From Prevotella sp. (GTDB lineage: Bacteria > Bacteroidota > Bacteroidia > Bacteroidales > Bacteroidaceae), in assembly GCA_017619375.1 (NCBI GenBank), contig JAFZSL010000019.1, positions 1 to 40,820 of the forward strand: a stretch of DNA of 40,820 bases, read 5' to 3'. Position 1 is the stretch's first letter. Each line of letters starts with the position of its first letter. The notes below the pieces were generated by a model, which saw only the letters and a list, made by a program, of their open reading frames with translations, made no database searches and had not been told where the DNA came from. Below are positions 9,716 to 17,954 of this stretch, piece by piece. The position numbers and the translations under genes are program-made.

Positions 9716-11140
9716 ATGAAAAAAATCCTCACCGGGCTGCTATTGGCCCTCATCGTCACCGCCACACAAGCCACCCCCATCTACAAGCCATGGAAGAACG
9801 GCAGACTCAAAGTGTCTGACAACCAACGCTACCTCGTCCACGAGAACGGCCACCCCTTCTTCTGGATGGGAAACACGGCGTGGCTGTTGCCCGAAAGGCT
9901 CAACCGCGACGAGGTGGAATTCTTCCTCAACAAAGAGCGGGAGGAGGGCTATAACGTAGAACAGATACAAGTGCTCAACGCCATCCCCACCTACAACATC
10001 TACGGCCAAGCCGCCAACGACGAGACCTTCGACTTCACACGATACACCCAACCCGGCAACTACGGCTACTGGGACCATCTCGACTACATCGTCGACATGG
10101 CGGAGGCCAACGGCATCTACATCGCCATGGACTGCATCTGGGGGTCGCAGATAGAGAAAATGGACGAGAAGAAGGCCGCCGCCTACGGGAAGTTCCTCGG
10201 CCAACGCTACAAGGAAAAGCCCAACATCATCTGGATGATCGGCGGCGACATCAAAGGCGACAAGGGCACCGCCTCGTGGGACGCCCTGGCACGAGCCATC
10301 AAGAAGGCCGACCCCAACCACCTGATGACCTTCCATCCACGGGGGCGCACCACCAGCGCCTGGTGGTACAACGACCGCGAGTGGTTGGATTTCAATATGT
10401 TCCAAAGCGGACACAGGAGATACGGGCAACGCAACGGAGACGGCGACTACACCATCAAGGAGAACACCGAGGAAGACAACTGGCGCTATGTGGACATGAG
10501 CGTGGAGAAATCGCCATTGAAACCCGTCATTGACGGTGAACCCTCATACGAGGACATCCCACAAGGATTGCACGACTTCAATGCACCAAGGTGGCAGGAC
10601 TACGACGTGAGGCGTTACGCCTATTGGGCTGTCTTCGCCGGATGCTTCGGACACACCTACGGCCACAACAGCATCATGCAGTTCATGCGACCGGGCGTGC
10701 TCCCCTCCTTCGGGGCGAAAAAGGCCTGGTGGGATGCCATGGAAGACCCCGGCTACCAACAGATGAAATACTTGAAATGGCTGATGCTCGCCCTCCCGTT
10801 CACCGACCGCGTGGCTGACCAGAGCATCGTGGCAGGAGAGAACGGCGAACGCTACGACCGCGTCATCGCCACCAGGGGAAACGACTACCTGATGGCCTAC
10901 AACTATAGCGGAAAGCCGATGCTCATCGACCTCGCCAAGGTCAGTGGAGCAAAGAAAAACGTATGGGTGATGAATCCCTCCGACGGCACGCTCGCCTATT
11001 TAGGCGAATATGACAGCAAGACGACGGAGTTCACTTTCGACGGCGCCTACCTCAGGGGCAGCGACCGCGTGCTCATCGCCATAGACACCCGCGCCAACTA
11101 CCTCGACAAAAACGCCACAAAACTGGAAGAGAAATGGTAA
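9716..11140 (+). CDS. GH140-type apiosidase
   Basis: 474 residues with a signal peptide (cleavage near TQA-TP, about residue 20). It belongs to the DUF4038-containing family recognised as GH140: start strand HPFFWMGNTAW, a TIM barrel with WMIGGDIKGD (Asp178) and VIDGEPSYED (Glu275), which fit the two catalytic carboxylates, and a C-terminal beta domain with RGNDYLMAYNYSG. GH140 (BT1012 of B. thetaiotaomicron) cleaves the apiose-galacturonic acid bond that anchors RG-II side chains A and B to the backbone. It follows GH95 after a 52-bp gap and overlaps the next gene by 7 bp, implying translational coupling. All expected residues are present and the length is normal. Confidence 0.85.
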   Translation: MKKILTGLLLALIVTATQATPIYKPWKNGRLKVSDNQRYLVHENGHPFFWMGNTAWLLPERLNRDEVEFFLNKEREEGYNVEQIQVLNAIPTYNIYGQAANDETFDFTRYTQPGNYGYWDHLDYIVDMAEANGIYIAMDCIWGSQIEKMDEKKAAAYGKFLGQRYKEKPNIIWMIGGDIKGDKGTASWDALARAIKKADPNHLMTFHPRGRTTSAWWYNDREWLDFNMFQSGHRRYGQRNGDGDYTIKENTEEDNWRYVDMSVEKSPLKPVIDGEPSYEDIPQGLHDFNAPRWQDYDVRRYAYWAVFAGCFGHTYGHNSIMQFMRPGVLPSFGAKKAWWDAMEDPGYQQMKYLKWLMLALPFTDRVADQSIVAGENGERYDRVIATRGNDYLMAYNYSGKPMLIDLAKVSGAKKNVWVMNPSDGTLAYLGEYDSKTTEFTFDGAYLRGSDRVLIAIDTRANYLDKNATKLEEKW

Positions 11141-14100
11141 AGAAAACACATTGGGCCGCCATCCTGGCGACCTGCCTTCTCGCCGCCACAATAGCCTTTG
11201 CCGCCCCGCCGACGAAGAAGAAAGGCGATGGGAAAGCCGCCATCCGCGTCACCGACCTGCGTACGGAGCGCATGACACGCCCCATGAGCATCGACACCCC
11301 CACCCCGCGACTGGGATGGGTCATCAACACCGACAAGAAAGACGTGATGCAAACCGCCTACCACCTCATCGTAGCATCCACGAAGGATAAGGCGGAAGCC
11401 CTTGAGGGCGACCTTTGGGATGTGGAAGAAGCCACCGACCAGTCGCAATGGGTGAGGTATGCCGGAAAGCCCCTGCGGGGAAACACCCGTTGCTACTGGC
11501 GAGTGAAAGTGACCACCACGCAAGGAGAGAGCGATTGGAGCGACGTCGCGATGTGGAACGTGGGACTGCTCACCGAGGCGGAATGGCAGGGACAGTGGAT
11601 CGGCTACGACCACGCCATGCCGTGGGATGTCGAGGAAGAACACAGCCAACTGAGCGCTCGCTACCTGCGCACCACCTTCGACACCAGCGATGGCATACGG
11701 CAGGCCACCCTCTACATCAGCGGATTGGGCATGTATGAGGCTTTCATCGATGGGAAAAAGATAGACCTCGATGTCAACGGAAGCCGACAGGTGCTCGCCC
11801 CCTGCCCCACCGACTACCGCAAGACCGTGCTCTACAACGCTTTCGATGTCACGGAGGAATTGAAAGGAACCACCCACGCCCTCGCCGTGGTGTTAGGCAA
11901 CGGTCGCTACTACACCATGCAGCAGAACAAGAAACCTTATAAAATCAACCAGTTCGGCTATCCCAAACTGCGCGCCAACCTCATCATCGAATATGCCGAC
12001 GGCAAACGGAAGGTGGTGTCCACCAACGACAAATGGAAAATCAACCTCGACGGTCCCATCCGCAGCAACAACGAATATGACGGAGAGACCTACGACGCGA
12101 GGAAGACCCTGGACGGATGGACATCGCCCGACTACGACGACAGTGCATGGGGCAATGCCGAACGTGTGGCCATACCCACCGGCACGCTCAGGGGCGCCAT
12201 GACACCCAACATGACCATCGCCAAGGTCATACAACCCAAGGCCATGGAGCGGAAAGGTGACAACGTGGTGGTGGACATGGGGCAGAACATGGCGGGATGG
12301 CTCGCCATCAACATCAGGGAGGCCCACAGCGGAGACACCATACGCCTCAGATTCGCCGAAAGGCTCGACTCCACCGGCAACATCTGGGTGGAGAACTTCC
12401 GACACGCCTGGAGCACCGACACCTACATCGCCAACGGAAAGGAGAACGGCACGATCTGGCGACCCACCTTCGTCTACCATGGGTTCAGATACGTGGAGGT
12501 CAGCGGACTGCGCCAAGCGAATCTCTCCGACTTCACCGGAGAGGTGGTGGAAGACCAGATGGCGGTCAGCGGCACCTTCGCCACCACCGACACCATCCTC
12601 GCCAAGGTGTATCACAACGCCACATGGGGCGTGAGGAGCAACTACAAGGGGATGCCCGTCGACTGTCCGCAACGCGATGAGCGGCAACCGTGGCTCGGCG
12701 ACCGCACACGCGGCTGTTACGGCGAGGCCTTCCTCTACGACAACCAAAACCTCTATGCCAAATGGGTGCGCGACATCGCGGAGGCACAGCGGGAGGACGG
12801 CTGCATCCCCGACGTGGCCCCTGCCTTCTGGAACTACTACTCCGACGACGTCACCTGGCCCGCCGCCCTGCCCATGGCCCTCGACATGCTCTACAGGCAC
12901 TATGGCAACGACGCCCCCATGCGTGCCTTCTATCCCAATGTGAAACGGTGGATGGAACACCTCAAATACCAATATCAAAAAGAAGGCCTCATCACCAAAG
13001 ACAAGTATGGCGACTGGTGCGTGCCACCAGAGGAAGAACACCTCATCCACAGTGAAGACCCTGCCCGCATCACCGACGGCACACTCATCTCCACCGCCTA
13101 CTACCACCGCATCTGCAACATGATGAAGGAGTTTGCCGAACTACAAGGGTTCAAGGCAGATGCTGCCTATTTCGAGGAAGAGGCCGCCCTTACCAAAAAA
13201 GCATTCAACCAGAAATTCCTCACTTTGAAGAAAGGCACCACCAACGTGCCGGGACACATCCTCTACCCCGACAGCACGTTTTATGGCAACAACACCGTCA
13301 CAGCCAACCTCCTGCCGCTCGTCTTCGGCATGGTTGACGACGACTACGTCAAGGAGGAAGTGGGGAAGAACATCGTCAAAACCCTCATCAACCAAAACTT
13401 AGGCACCGTCACCTGCGGAGTCATCGGCATAGGATGGCTCATGCACGGACTCACCGACATGGGACGCACAGACCTCGCCTGGCTCCTCGCCACCAACAAG
13501 AAATACCCCAGTTGGGGATACATGGCCGAACACGGCGCCACCACCATCTGGGAACTATGGAACGGCGACACCGCCAGTCCGGCGATGAACAGCGGCAACC
13601 ATGTGATGCTCCTCGGCGACCTCCTCTCCTGGCTCTATGAGGACGTGGTCGGCATCCAAGCCGCCACACCGGGATTCAAGAAGATACGTTTTCAACCCGA
13701 CTTCTCCGTCGATGAGATGGACGACATCGAGGGCACTTACCAATCCATATACGGCAAGATAGGCAGCAGGTGGAAGAAGGAAGGCGGCCGACTCTTCTGG
13801 CATGTAGAGGTTCCTGCCAACACCACCGCCACGGTGTGCCTGCCGAATGGCGAGATGCGAGAAATAGGGTCGGGCGCCCACGACTTCACCTGCGACCTGC
13901 CCCGACGCGGCCCGCAAGTGGTGACTGATGAGTTCCTTTACAAGAAAGCCTCCTTCCCCGAATGCCATTCCGCCAGCATCGTGGAGACCCGCAAGGGCGA
14001 CCTCGTGGCCACCTATTTCGGAGGCACCAAGGAACGCAACCCCGACGTATGCATCTGGGTGAGTCGCAAACCCAAAGGCAAGAGCGAATGGACGGCTCCG

Positions 14101-14880
14101 CAAATGGTGGCCGACGGCGTGTTCAGCACCGACCACCGCGAGGCTTGTTGGAACCCCGTACTCTATGAGACCCCCGAGGGCGAACTGCTGCTCTACTTCA
14201 AGATAGGACCCAACGTGGCGGGATGGAAAGGATGGATGGTGCGCTCGAAAGACGGCGGCAAGACGTGGAGCAAGCGGGAGCAACTCCCCGACTCGCTCTA
14301 CGGCCCCATCAAAAACAAACCCATCCTGCACGACGGACGGCTCATCTCGCCCACCAGCGACGAGCGTGACGGATGGAAAATCTATTTCGAATACAGCGAC
14401 GACATGGGAAAGACTTGGCGCAGGACACCCTTCGTGGAGGCCGACCCCGGCGTGAAAGCCATACAGCCAACCATCCTCGTGCTCCCCGATGGACGATTGG
14501 AAGCCCTCTGCCGCACGCGCAGCCGACACATTGGCATCACCTTCAGCAGCGACAACGGAGAGACGTGGAGCAAACTGCAACTCATCGACACCCCCAACAA
14601 CAACAGCGGCATCGACGCTGTCAACCTCGAGGACGGGGGTTACGCCCTCATCTGCAATGAATGGCCCATAGAGCCTGACAAGGAGAAAGGGGCGCGCACG
14701 CCACTCTCCATCCTGCGCAGCGACGACGGCATACACTGGAAACACTGGGTCACCCTCGAGGACAGTCCCATCCTGCAATACTCCTATCCCTCCATCATAC
14801 AAAGCCGCGACGGACACCTCCACGCCGTCTACACCTGGAGGCGCCAGCGTGTCAAGCACGTGGAACTGACAACAGAATAA
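11134..14880 (+). CDS. GH78 alpha-L-rhamnosidase fused to a GH33/BNR sialidase-fold domain
   Basis: 1248 residues, signal peptide 1-23. Residues about 30-925 are a complete GH78: N-terminal beta domains, then the (alpha/alpha)6 core with the family motif DCPQRDERQPWLGD (about 509-522) and ATTIWELWNGD (Glu near 805). Residues about 930-1245 form a six-bladed propeller of the BNR_2/GH33 type with four Asp-box-like motifs about 50 residues apart (SKDGGKTW, SDDMGKTW, SSDNGETW, SDDGIHW). RG-II chain C is rhamnose on Kdo. An enzyme pairing rhamnosidase with a GH33-fold Kdo hydrolase would remove both sugars in order; this is known chemistry of RG-II loci, but assigning Kdo to this domain is inference. 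The ATG overlaps the GH140 stop. Confidence 0.86.
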   Translation: MVKKTHWAAILATCLLAATIAFAAPPTKKKGDGKAAIRVTDLRTERMTRPMSIDTPTPRLGWVINTDKKDVMQTAYHLIVASTKDKAEALEGDLWDVEEATDQSQWVRYAGKPLRGNTRCYWRVKVTTTQGESDWSDVAMWNVGLLTEAEWQGQWIGYDHAMPWDVEEEHSQLSARYLRTTFDTSDGIRQATLYISGLGMYEAFIDGKKIDLDVNGSRQVLAPCPTDYRKTVLYNAFDVTEELKGTTHALAVVLGNGRYYTMQQNKKPYKINQFGYPKLRANLIIEYADGKRKVVSTNDKWKINLDGPIRSNNEYDGETYDARKTLDGWTSPDYDDSAWGNAERVAIPTGTLRGAMTPNMTIAKVIQPKAMERKGDNVVVDMGQNMAGWLAINIREAHSGDTIRLRFAERLDSTGNIWVENFRHAWSTDTYIANGKENGTIWRPTFVYHGFRYVEVSGLRQANLSDFTGEVVEDQMAVSGTFATTDTILAKVYHNATWGVRSNYKGMPVDCPQRDERQPWLGDRTRGCYGEAFLYDNQNLYAKWVRDIAEAQREDGCIPDVAPAFWNYYSDDVTWPAALPMALDMLYRHYGNDAPMRAFYPNVKRWMEHLKYQYQKEGLITKDKYGDWCVPPEEEHLIHSEDPARITDGTLISTAYYHRICNMMKEFAELQGFKADAAYFEEEAALTKKAFNQKFLTLKKGTTNVPGHILYPDSTFYGNNTVTANLLPLVFGMVDDDYVKEEVGKNIVKTLINQNLGTVTCGVIGIGWLMHGLTDMGRTDLAWLLATNKKYPSWGYMAEHGATTIWELWNGDTASPAMNSGNHVMLLGDLLSWLYEDVVGIQAATPGFKKIRFQPDFSVDEMDDIEGTYQSIYGKIGSRWKKEGGRLFWHVEVPANTTATVCLPNGEMREIGSGAHDFTCDLPRRGPQVVTDEFLYKKASFPECHSASIVETRKGDLVATYFGGTKERNPDVCIWVSRKPKGKSEWTAPQMVADGVFSTDHREACWNPVLYETPEGELLLYFKIGPNVAGWKGWMVRSKDGGKTWSKREQLPDSLYGPIKNKPILHDGRLISPTSDERDGWKIYFEYSDDMGKTWRRTPFVEADPGVKAIQPTILVLPDGRLEALCRTRSRHIGITFSSDNGETWSKLQLIDTPNNNSGIDAVNLEDGGYALICNEWPIEPDKEKGARTPLSILRSDDGIHWKHWVTLEDSPILQYSYPSIIQSRDGHLHAVYTWRRQRVKHVELTTE

Positions 14881-14890
14881 AAACAATAGG

Positions 14891-14926
14891 AATAGTCCAA
14901 CCAATCCGATTACTCCGACCACTCCG
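14891..14926 (+). repeat. 9-bp tandem array, ATTACTCCG family (4 copies, intergenic)
   Basis: Four 9-bp units start at 14891, 14900, 14909 and 14918 in the 59-bp gap between GH78 and GH2. The last two match the array at 23010-23180 and the intragenic array at 31061-31123. Confidence 0.75.
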
Positions 14927-14939
14927 AAAAAAAGTCATC

Positions 14940-17618
14940 ATGAAGAAAACCATCCTCCCACTTCTCATTCTGCTTTTGGCCGCCCGCGCCGCGGCACAAC
15001 CCGTCTCCGTGGCAGGTTTCTTCCCCTTGGAAGACGCAGGGCGCATCGTCTTCAACTTCAACGAAGGATGGCGTTTCATGACGGGCGATGTCGCTCACGG
15101 CGAGACCGTCACCCTCGACGACTCCTCCTGGCCCGTGGTCTGCGCACCCCATACCGTGCGTCTGGAGCCCTCGGAGGCCAGCGGCTGCCGCAACTACCAA
15201 GGCGTCTGCTGGTATCGCAAGCATTTCACCATGCCACAGGAGATGGAAGGCAAGGAAGTGACACTGCACTTCGAAGCGGTGATGGGCAAGCAGCGCGTCT
15301 ATGTCAACGGCAGGTTGGTGAAAGAGCACCAAGGAGGTTACCTGCCCATCATCGTCAACCTCAACGACCTCGGAGTGAAGGCCGGCGACGACTGCCTCGT
15401 CGCCCTCATGGCCGACAACAGCGACGACAAGGACTACCCTCCGGGAAAGAAGCAGACACAACTCGACTTCGCCTATCACGGCGGCATGTACAGAGACGTG
15501 TGGCTCATCGGCAAGTCATCGCTTCACATCACCGACCCCTTGGAATACGACAACGTGGCTGGCGGCGGTGTCTTTCTCCATTACGACAACATCAGTGAAG
15601 GGAGTGCCGATATCTTCATCGACGTCGAGGTGTGCAACAACAGCGAGCAGTCGGAAGAGTCATTAAAGTCATTAAAGTCCTTAGGGTCCTTAAAGACCCT
15701 AAAGACCTTAAACCCCACCATCGAGGCGCGAGTGAAAGACCATGACGGCAAAGTGGTGAAAACCATCTGGCAGAAAGTGGCAATGCCCGAGGAGATGCCA
15801 GGACTGATGTGCACCGCCACCCTCACCGCCACCTTGAAGAACCCCCGTCTTTGGTCGCCAGAAGACCCTTACCTCTATGACGTGGAGGTAAGAATCTACG
15901 ACGAGAAGCGATGCGTGGACGGCGGCATGGTGAGGATGGGCATCCGCAAGGCGGAATTCAAGGGCAAGGATGGTTTCTGGCTCAACGGCAAGCCCTACCG
16001 CCAACTCGTGGGCGGCAACCGCCACCAGGACTTCGCCTACGTGGGCAATGCCTTGCCCAACAGTCAGCAATGGCGTGACGCCAAGCGGTTGAAGGAGGCG
16101 GGCATGAACATCATCCGTGTGGCCCACTATCCGCAAGACCCGGCGTTCATGGATGCCTGCGATGAACTGGGACTCTTCGTCATCGACGCCACGCCGGGAT
16201 GGCAGTATTGGAACAAAGACCCGGAATGGGGAAAGAAGGTGCATCAAAACACCCGAGAAATCATCCGCCGCGACCGCAACCACCCCTGCGTGCTGATGTG
16301 GGAACCCATCCTCAACGAGACACGTTATCCGAAGGAGTTCGCCCTCGAGGCCTTGCAAATCACACGGGAGGAGTTCCCCTACCCCGGTCGTCCCGTGGCG
16401 GCAGCCGACATGAACTCCGAGGGTGTGAAGGATAATTACGACGTGCTGTATGACTGGGCGGACAACATCGGCAAGACGACACTCGACACCGACAAGTGCA
16501 TCTTCACCCGAGAATGGGGAGAGTATGTGGACGACTGGTATGCCCACAACGCCATCAACAGGGCGGCACGAGGCTGGGGGGAACAAGCCATGCTCACCGC
16601 CGCCCTCTCCCTCGCCGACACCTACGGCATGATGTTCAAGGGAAGGAGGCAGTTCATCGGCGGTTGCCAATGGCATCCCTTCGACCACCAACGGGGCTAC
16701 CACCCAGACGCCTACCTGGGTGGAATATACGATGCCTTCCGTCAGAAGAAATACGCCTTCGAGGCTTTCAGGGCGCAAACAAGTCCTGTTTCTCAGACGG
16801 AGCAGAGTAATCTGACGGAGTCGACGGAGCCGATGGTCTTCATCGCCCATGAGATGACACAATACTCGGGAGGCGACGTCGTGGTGTTCAGCAACTGCGA
16901 CAGCGTGCGGCTCACCGCCTTCGAAGGGGCGAAGACGGCCACCCTGCCCGTGACGCACCCCAAGGACGGTACGCCCAACGCCCCCGTGGTGTTCCAAGGT
17001 TTCTGGGACTTCTGGCAGGCACGTGACTTCAGTTACAGTCAGCGCAACTGGCAAAAAGTGTCGTTGCTGGCCGAGGGCATCATCGGCGGCAAGGTGGTGT
17101 GTACTGAGAAGAAGATGCCGGCACGTCGCAGCACCCGCCTGCGCCTTTATGCCGACGAGATGGGGAAGCCCCTCGTGGCCGACGGCAGCGACTTCATCGT
17201 GGTGGTAGCCGAGGTGACCGACGACAACGGCAACGTGCGGCGCAACGCCCGCGAGCATGTCACTTTCACCGTCGAGGGAGAGGGTGCCGTCATCGGCGAC
17301 GAGAGCATCATGGCCAACCCACGCTTAGTGGAATGGGGCAGCGCTCCCATCTTGGTTAGGAGCACCCACCAGGCAGGCATGATACGCATCATCGCCAAAC
17401 CCACTTTCGAGGGCACCTACGCCCCCGCCGCCGACACCTTGGTGATAGAGAGCGTGCCGTACACGGGGCGCATGTGCCACCGCGACACACCCGTCGTCAA
17501 AGTTTCAGACTACAGGGCAACGTCCACGCCCCCAAACGCGGCCATCTCTGAAGAGGAGCGCCGCAAGAACCTCGAAGAGGTGGAACAGCAGCAACAAGAA
17601 TTCGGCATCCAAAAATGA
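14940..17618 (+). CDS. GH2 exo-beta-glycosidase with two in-frame repeat insertions
   Basis: 892 residues, signal peptide 1-19. GH2 layout: sugar-binding jelly roll (about 40-195, with YRKHFTMP and YHGGMYRDVWL), Ig-like domain (about 200-335), TIM barrel (about 340-610) and C-terminal beta domains. The acid/base is Glu460 in the NE pair of ILNET, and the nucleophile is most likely Glu525 in FTREWGE. Both are present, so it should be active. GH2 covers beta-galactosidases, glucuronidases and galacturonidases; in RG-II loci GH2 enzymes remove uronic acids of chain A, so that is the favoured guess. Residues 241-258 and about 618-632 are encoded by 9-bp tandem repeats, inserted in the Ig-like domain and just after the barrel. 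Last gene of the operon. Confidence 0.87.
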   Translation: MKKTILPLLILLLAARAAAQPVSVAGFFPLEDAGRIVFNFNEGWRFMTGDVAHGETVTLDDSSWPVVCAPHTVRLEPSEASGCRNYQGVCWYRKHFTMPQEMEGKEVTLHFEAVMGKQRVYVNGRLVKEHQGGYLPIIVNLNDLGVKAGDDCLVALMADNSDDKDYPPGKKQTQLDFAYHGGMYRDVWLIGKSSLHITDPLEYDNVAGGGVFLHYDNISEGSADIFIDVEVCNNSEQSEESLKSLKSLGSLKTLKTLNPTIEARVKDHDGKVVKTIWQKVAMPEEMPGLMCTATLTATLKNPRLWSPEDPYLYDVEVRIYDEKRCVDGGMVRMGIRKAEFKGKDGFWLNGKPYRQLVGGNRHQDFAYVGNALPNSQQWRDAKRLKEAGMNIIRVAHYPQDPAFMDACDELGLFVIDATPGWQYWNKDPEWGKKVHQNTREIIRRDRNHPCVLMWEPILNETRYPKEFALEALQITREEFPYPGRPVAAADMNSEGVKDNYDVLYDWADNIGKTTLDTDKCIFTREWGEYVDDWYAHNAINRAARGWGEQAMLTAALSLADTYGMMFKGRRQFIGGCQWHPFDHQRGYHPDAYLGGIYDAFRQKKYAFEAFRAQTSPVSQTEQSNLTESTEPMVFIAHEMTQYSGGDVVVFSNCDSVRLTAFEGAKTATLPVTHPKDGTPNAPVVFQGFWDFWQARDFSYSQRNWQKVSLLAEGIIGGKVVCTEKKMPARRSTRLRLYADEMGKPLVADGSDFIVVVAEVTDDNGNVRRNAREHVTFTVEGEGAVIGDESIMANPRLVEWGSAPILVRSTHQAGMIRIIAKPTFEGTYAPAADTLVIESVPYTGRMCHRDTPVVKVSDYRATSTPPNAAISEEERRKNLEEVEQQQQEFGIQK
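15661..15714 (+). repeat. 9-bp tandem array inside GH2 (6 copies, CCTTAAAGA family)
   Basis: Six consecutive 9-bp units (15661, 15670, 15679, 15688, 15697, 15706) encode a Ser/Thr-Leu-Lys type tripeptide repeat (SLKSLKSLGSLKTLKTL). The unit and even the sequence CCTTAAAGACCCTAAA match the intergenic array at 9667-9702. The frame is preserved because the unit is three codons. Confidence 0.88.
16791..16835 (+). repeat. Second 9-bp tandem array inside GH2 (about 5 copies)
   Basis: Degenerate 9-bp units start at 16791, 16800, 16809, 16818 and 16827. The core GAGTAATCTGACG reads as the reverse complement of the ATTACTCCG/TCAGATTACTC type, so this is that family in opposite orientation. It encodes a Ser/Thr/Glu-rich linker (QTEQSNLTESTEP). 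Confidence 0.65.
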
Positions 17619-17657
17619 GGACCATCTTCAAATCTCTTAGTTTGCACAGCAGCCAAT

Positions 17658-17690
17658 AAGTCACCAACAAGTCACCAACAAGTCACCAAT
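17658..17690 (+). repeat. 11-bp tandem array, AAGTCACCAAC family (3 copies)
   Basis: Units start at 17658, 17669 and 17680, with a decayed fourth at 17691 and an ATCACCAAAAAG echo at 17711. It lies between the GH2 stop and the trp promoter. I see no terminator for the RG-II operon in 17619-17722. Confidence 0.78.
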
Positions 17691-17722
17691 AAGTAGACAA
17701 ATGAAAAAAAATCACCAAAAAG

Positions 17723-17754
17723 TTTGTCAGTTTGAAAGGAAACTCATACCTTTG
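17723..17754 (+). promoter_or_regulatory. trp operon promoter
   Basis: TTTG (17723-17726), a 20-bp spacer and TACCTTTG (17747-17754) are a full match to the Bacteroidetes consensus. The start site would be near 17761, about 25 nt before the leader-peptide ATG. Confidence 0.85.
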
Positions 17755-17785
17755 TCGCCGAATTGAAATTCTAACACAATCGAAT

Positions 17786-17836
17786 ATGGCAAAAGCAACA
17801 TTCTTCTGGTGGTGGCGCAACTCAAGATTCAAATAA
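17786..17836 (+). CDS. trpL: trp operon leader peptide (three tandem Trp codons)
   Basis: A 16-residue ORF, MAKATFFWWWRNSRFK, has three consecutive TGG codons (17807-17815) preceded by two Phe codons, then a TAA stop. It lies 25 nt after the predicted transcription start, upstream of an intrinsic terminator (17884-17923), and directly before trpB. Three Trp in 16 residues at this position is the hallmark of ribosome-mediated attenuation: a ribosome stalled for lack of charged tRNA-Trp would change leader folding and prevent termination. The ORF and terminator are seen; the mechanism is known from other phyla and is inferred here. No Shine-Dalgarno sequence is visible, as is usual in this phylum. 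Confidence 0.92.
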   Translation: MAKATFFWWWRNSRFK

Positions 17837-17883
17837 TCGTGAGAAGATAGCCACGTGCCTAAGAGATTGCTTTAGGAGATATG

Positions 17884-17923
17884 GAGAGGCCTGTCGTTCT
17901 TACGATGGGCCTCTCACTTTTTT
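17884..17923 (+). terminator. trp attenuator (intrinsic terminator in the leader)
   Basis: Stem GAGAGGCC (17884-17891) pairs perfectly with GGCCTCTC (17908-17915). An inner TCGT/ACGA stem (17894-17897 with 17902-17905) carries a TCTT loop. A T6 run follows at 17918-17923. A weaker 5-bp hairpin, CCTAA/TTAGG (17858-17862 with 17872-17876), sits between leader peptide and terminator and could be a pause or competing structure. I could not identify one convincing antiterminator stem by eye; GCCT at 17857-17860 can pair with AGGC at 17887-17890 but only over 4 bp. Confidence 0.9.
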
Positions 17924-17954
17924 GATGCATTCATTAACAAAATCATACAAAGAC

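Noticed and set aside
17922-17954. Longer trpB start at TTG 17922 or ATG 17925
   Set aside because: These codons lie in or right next to the attenuator T-tract, leaving no room for ribosome loading; MGKYQV at 17955 fits the family.
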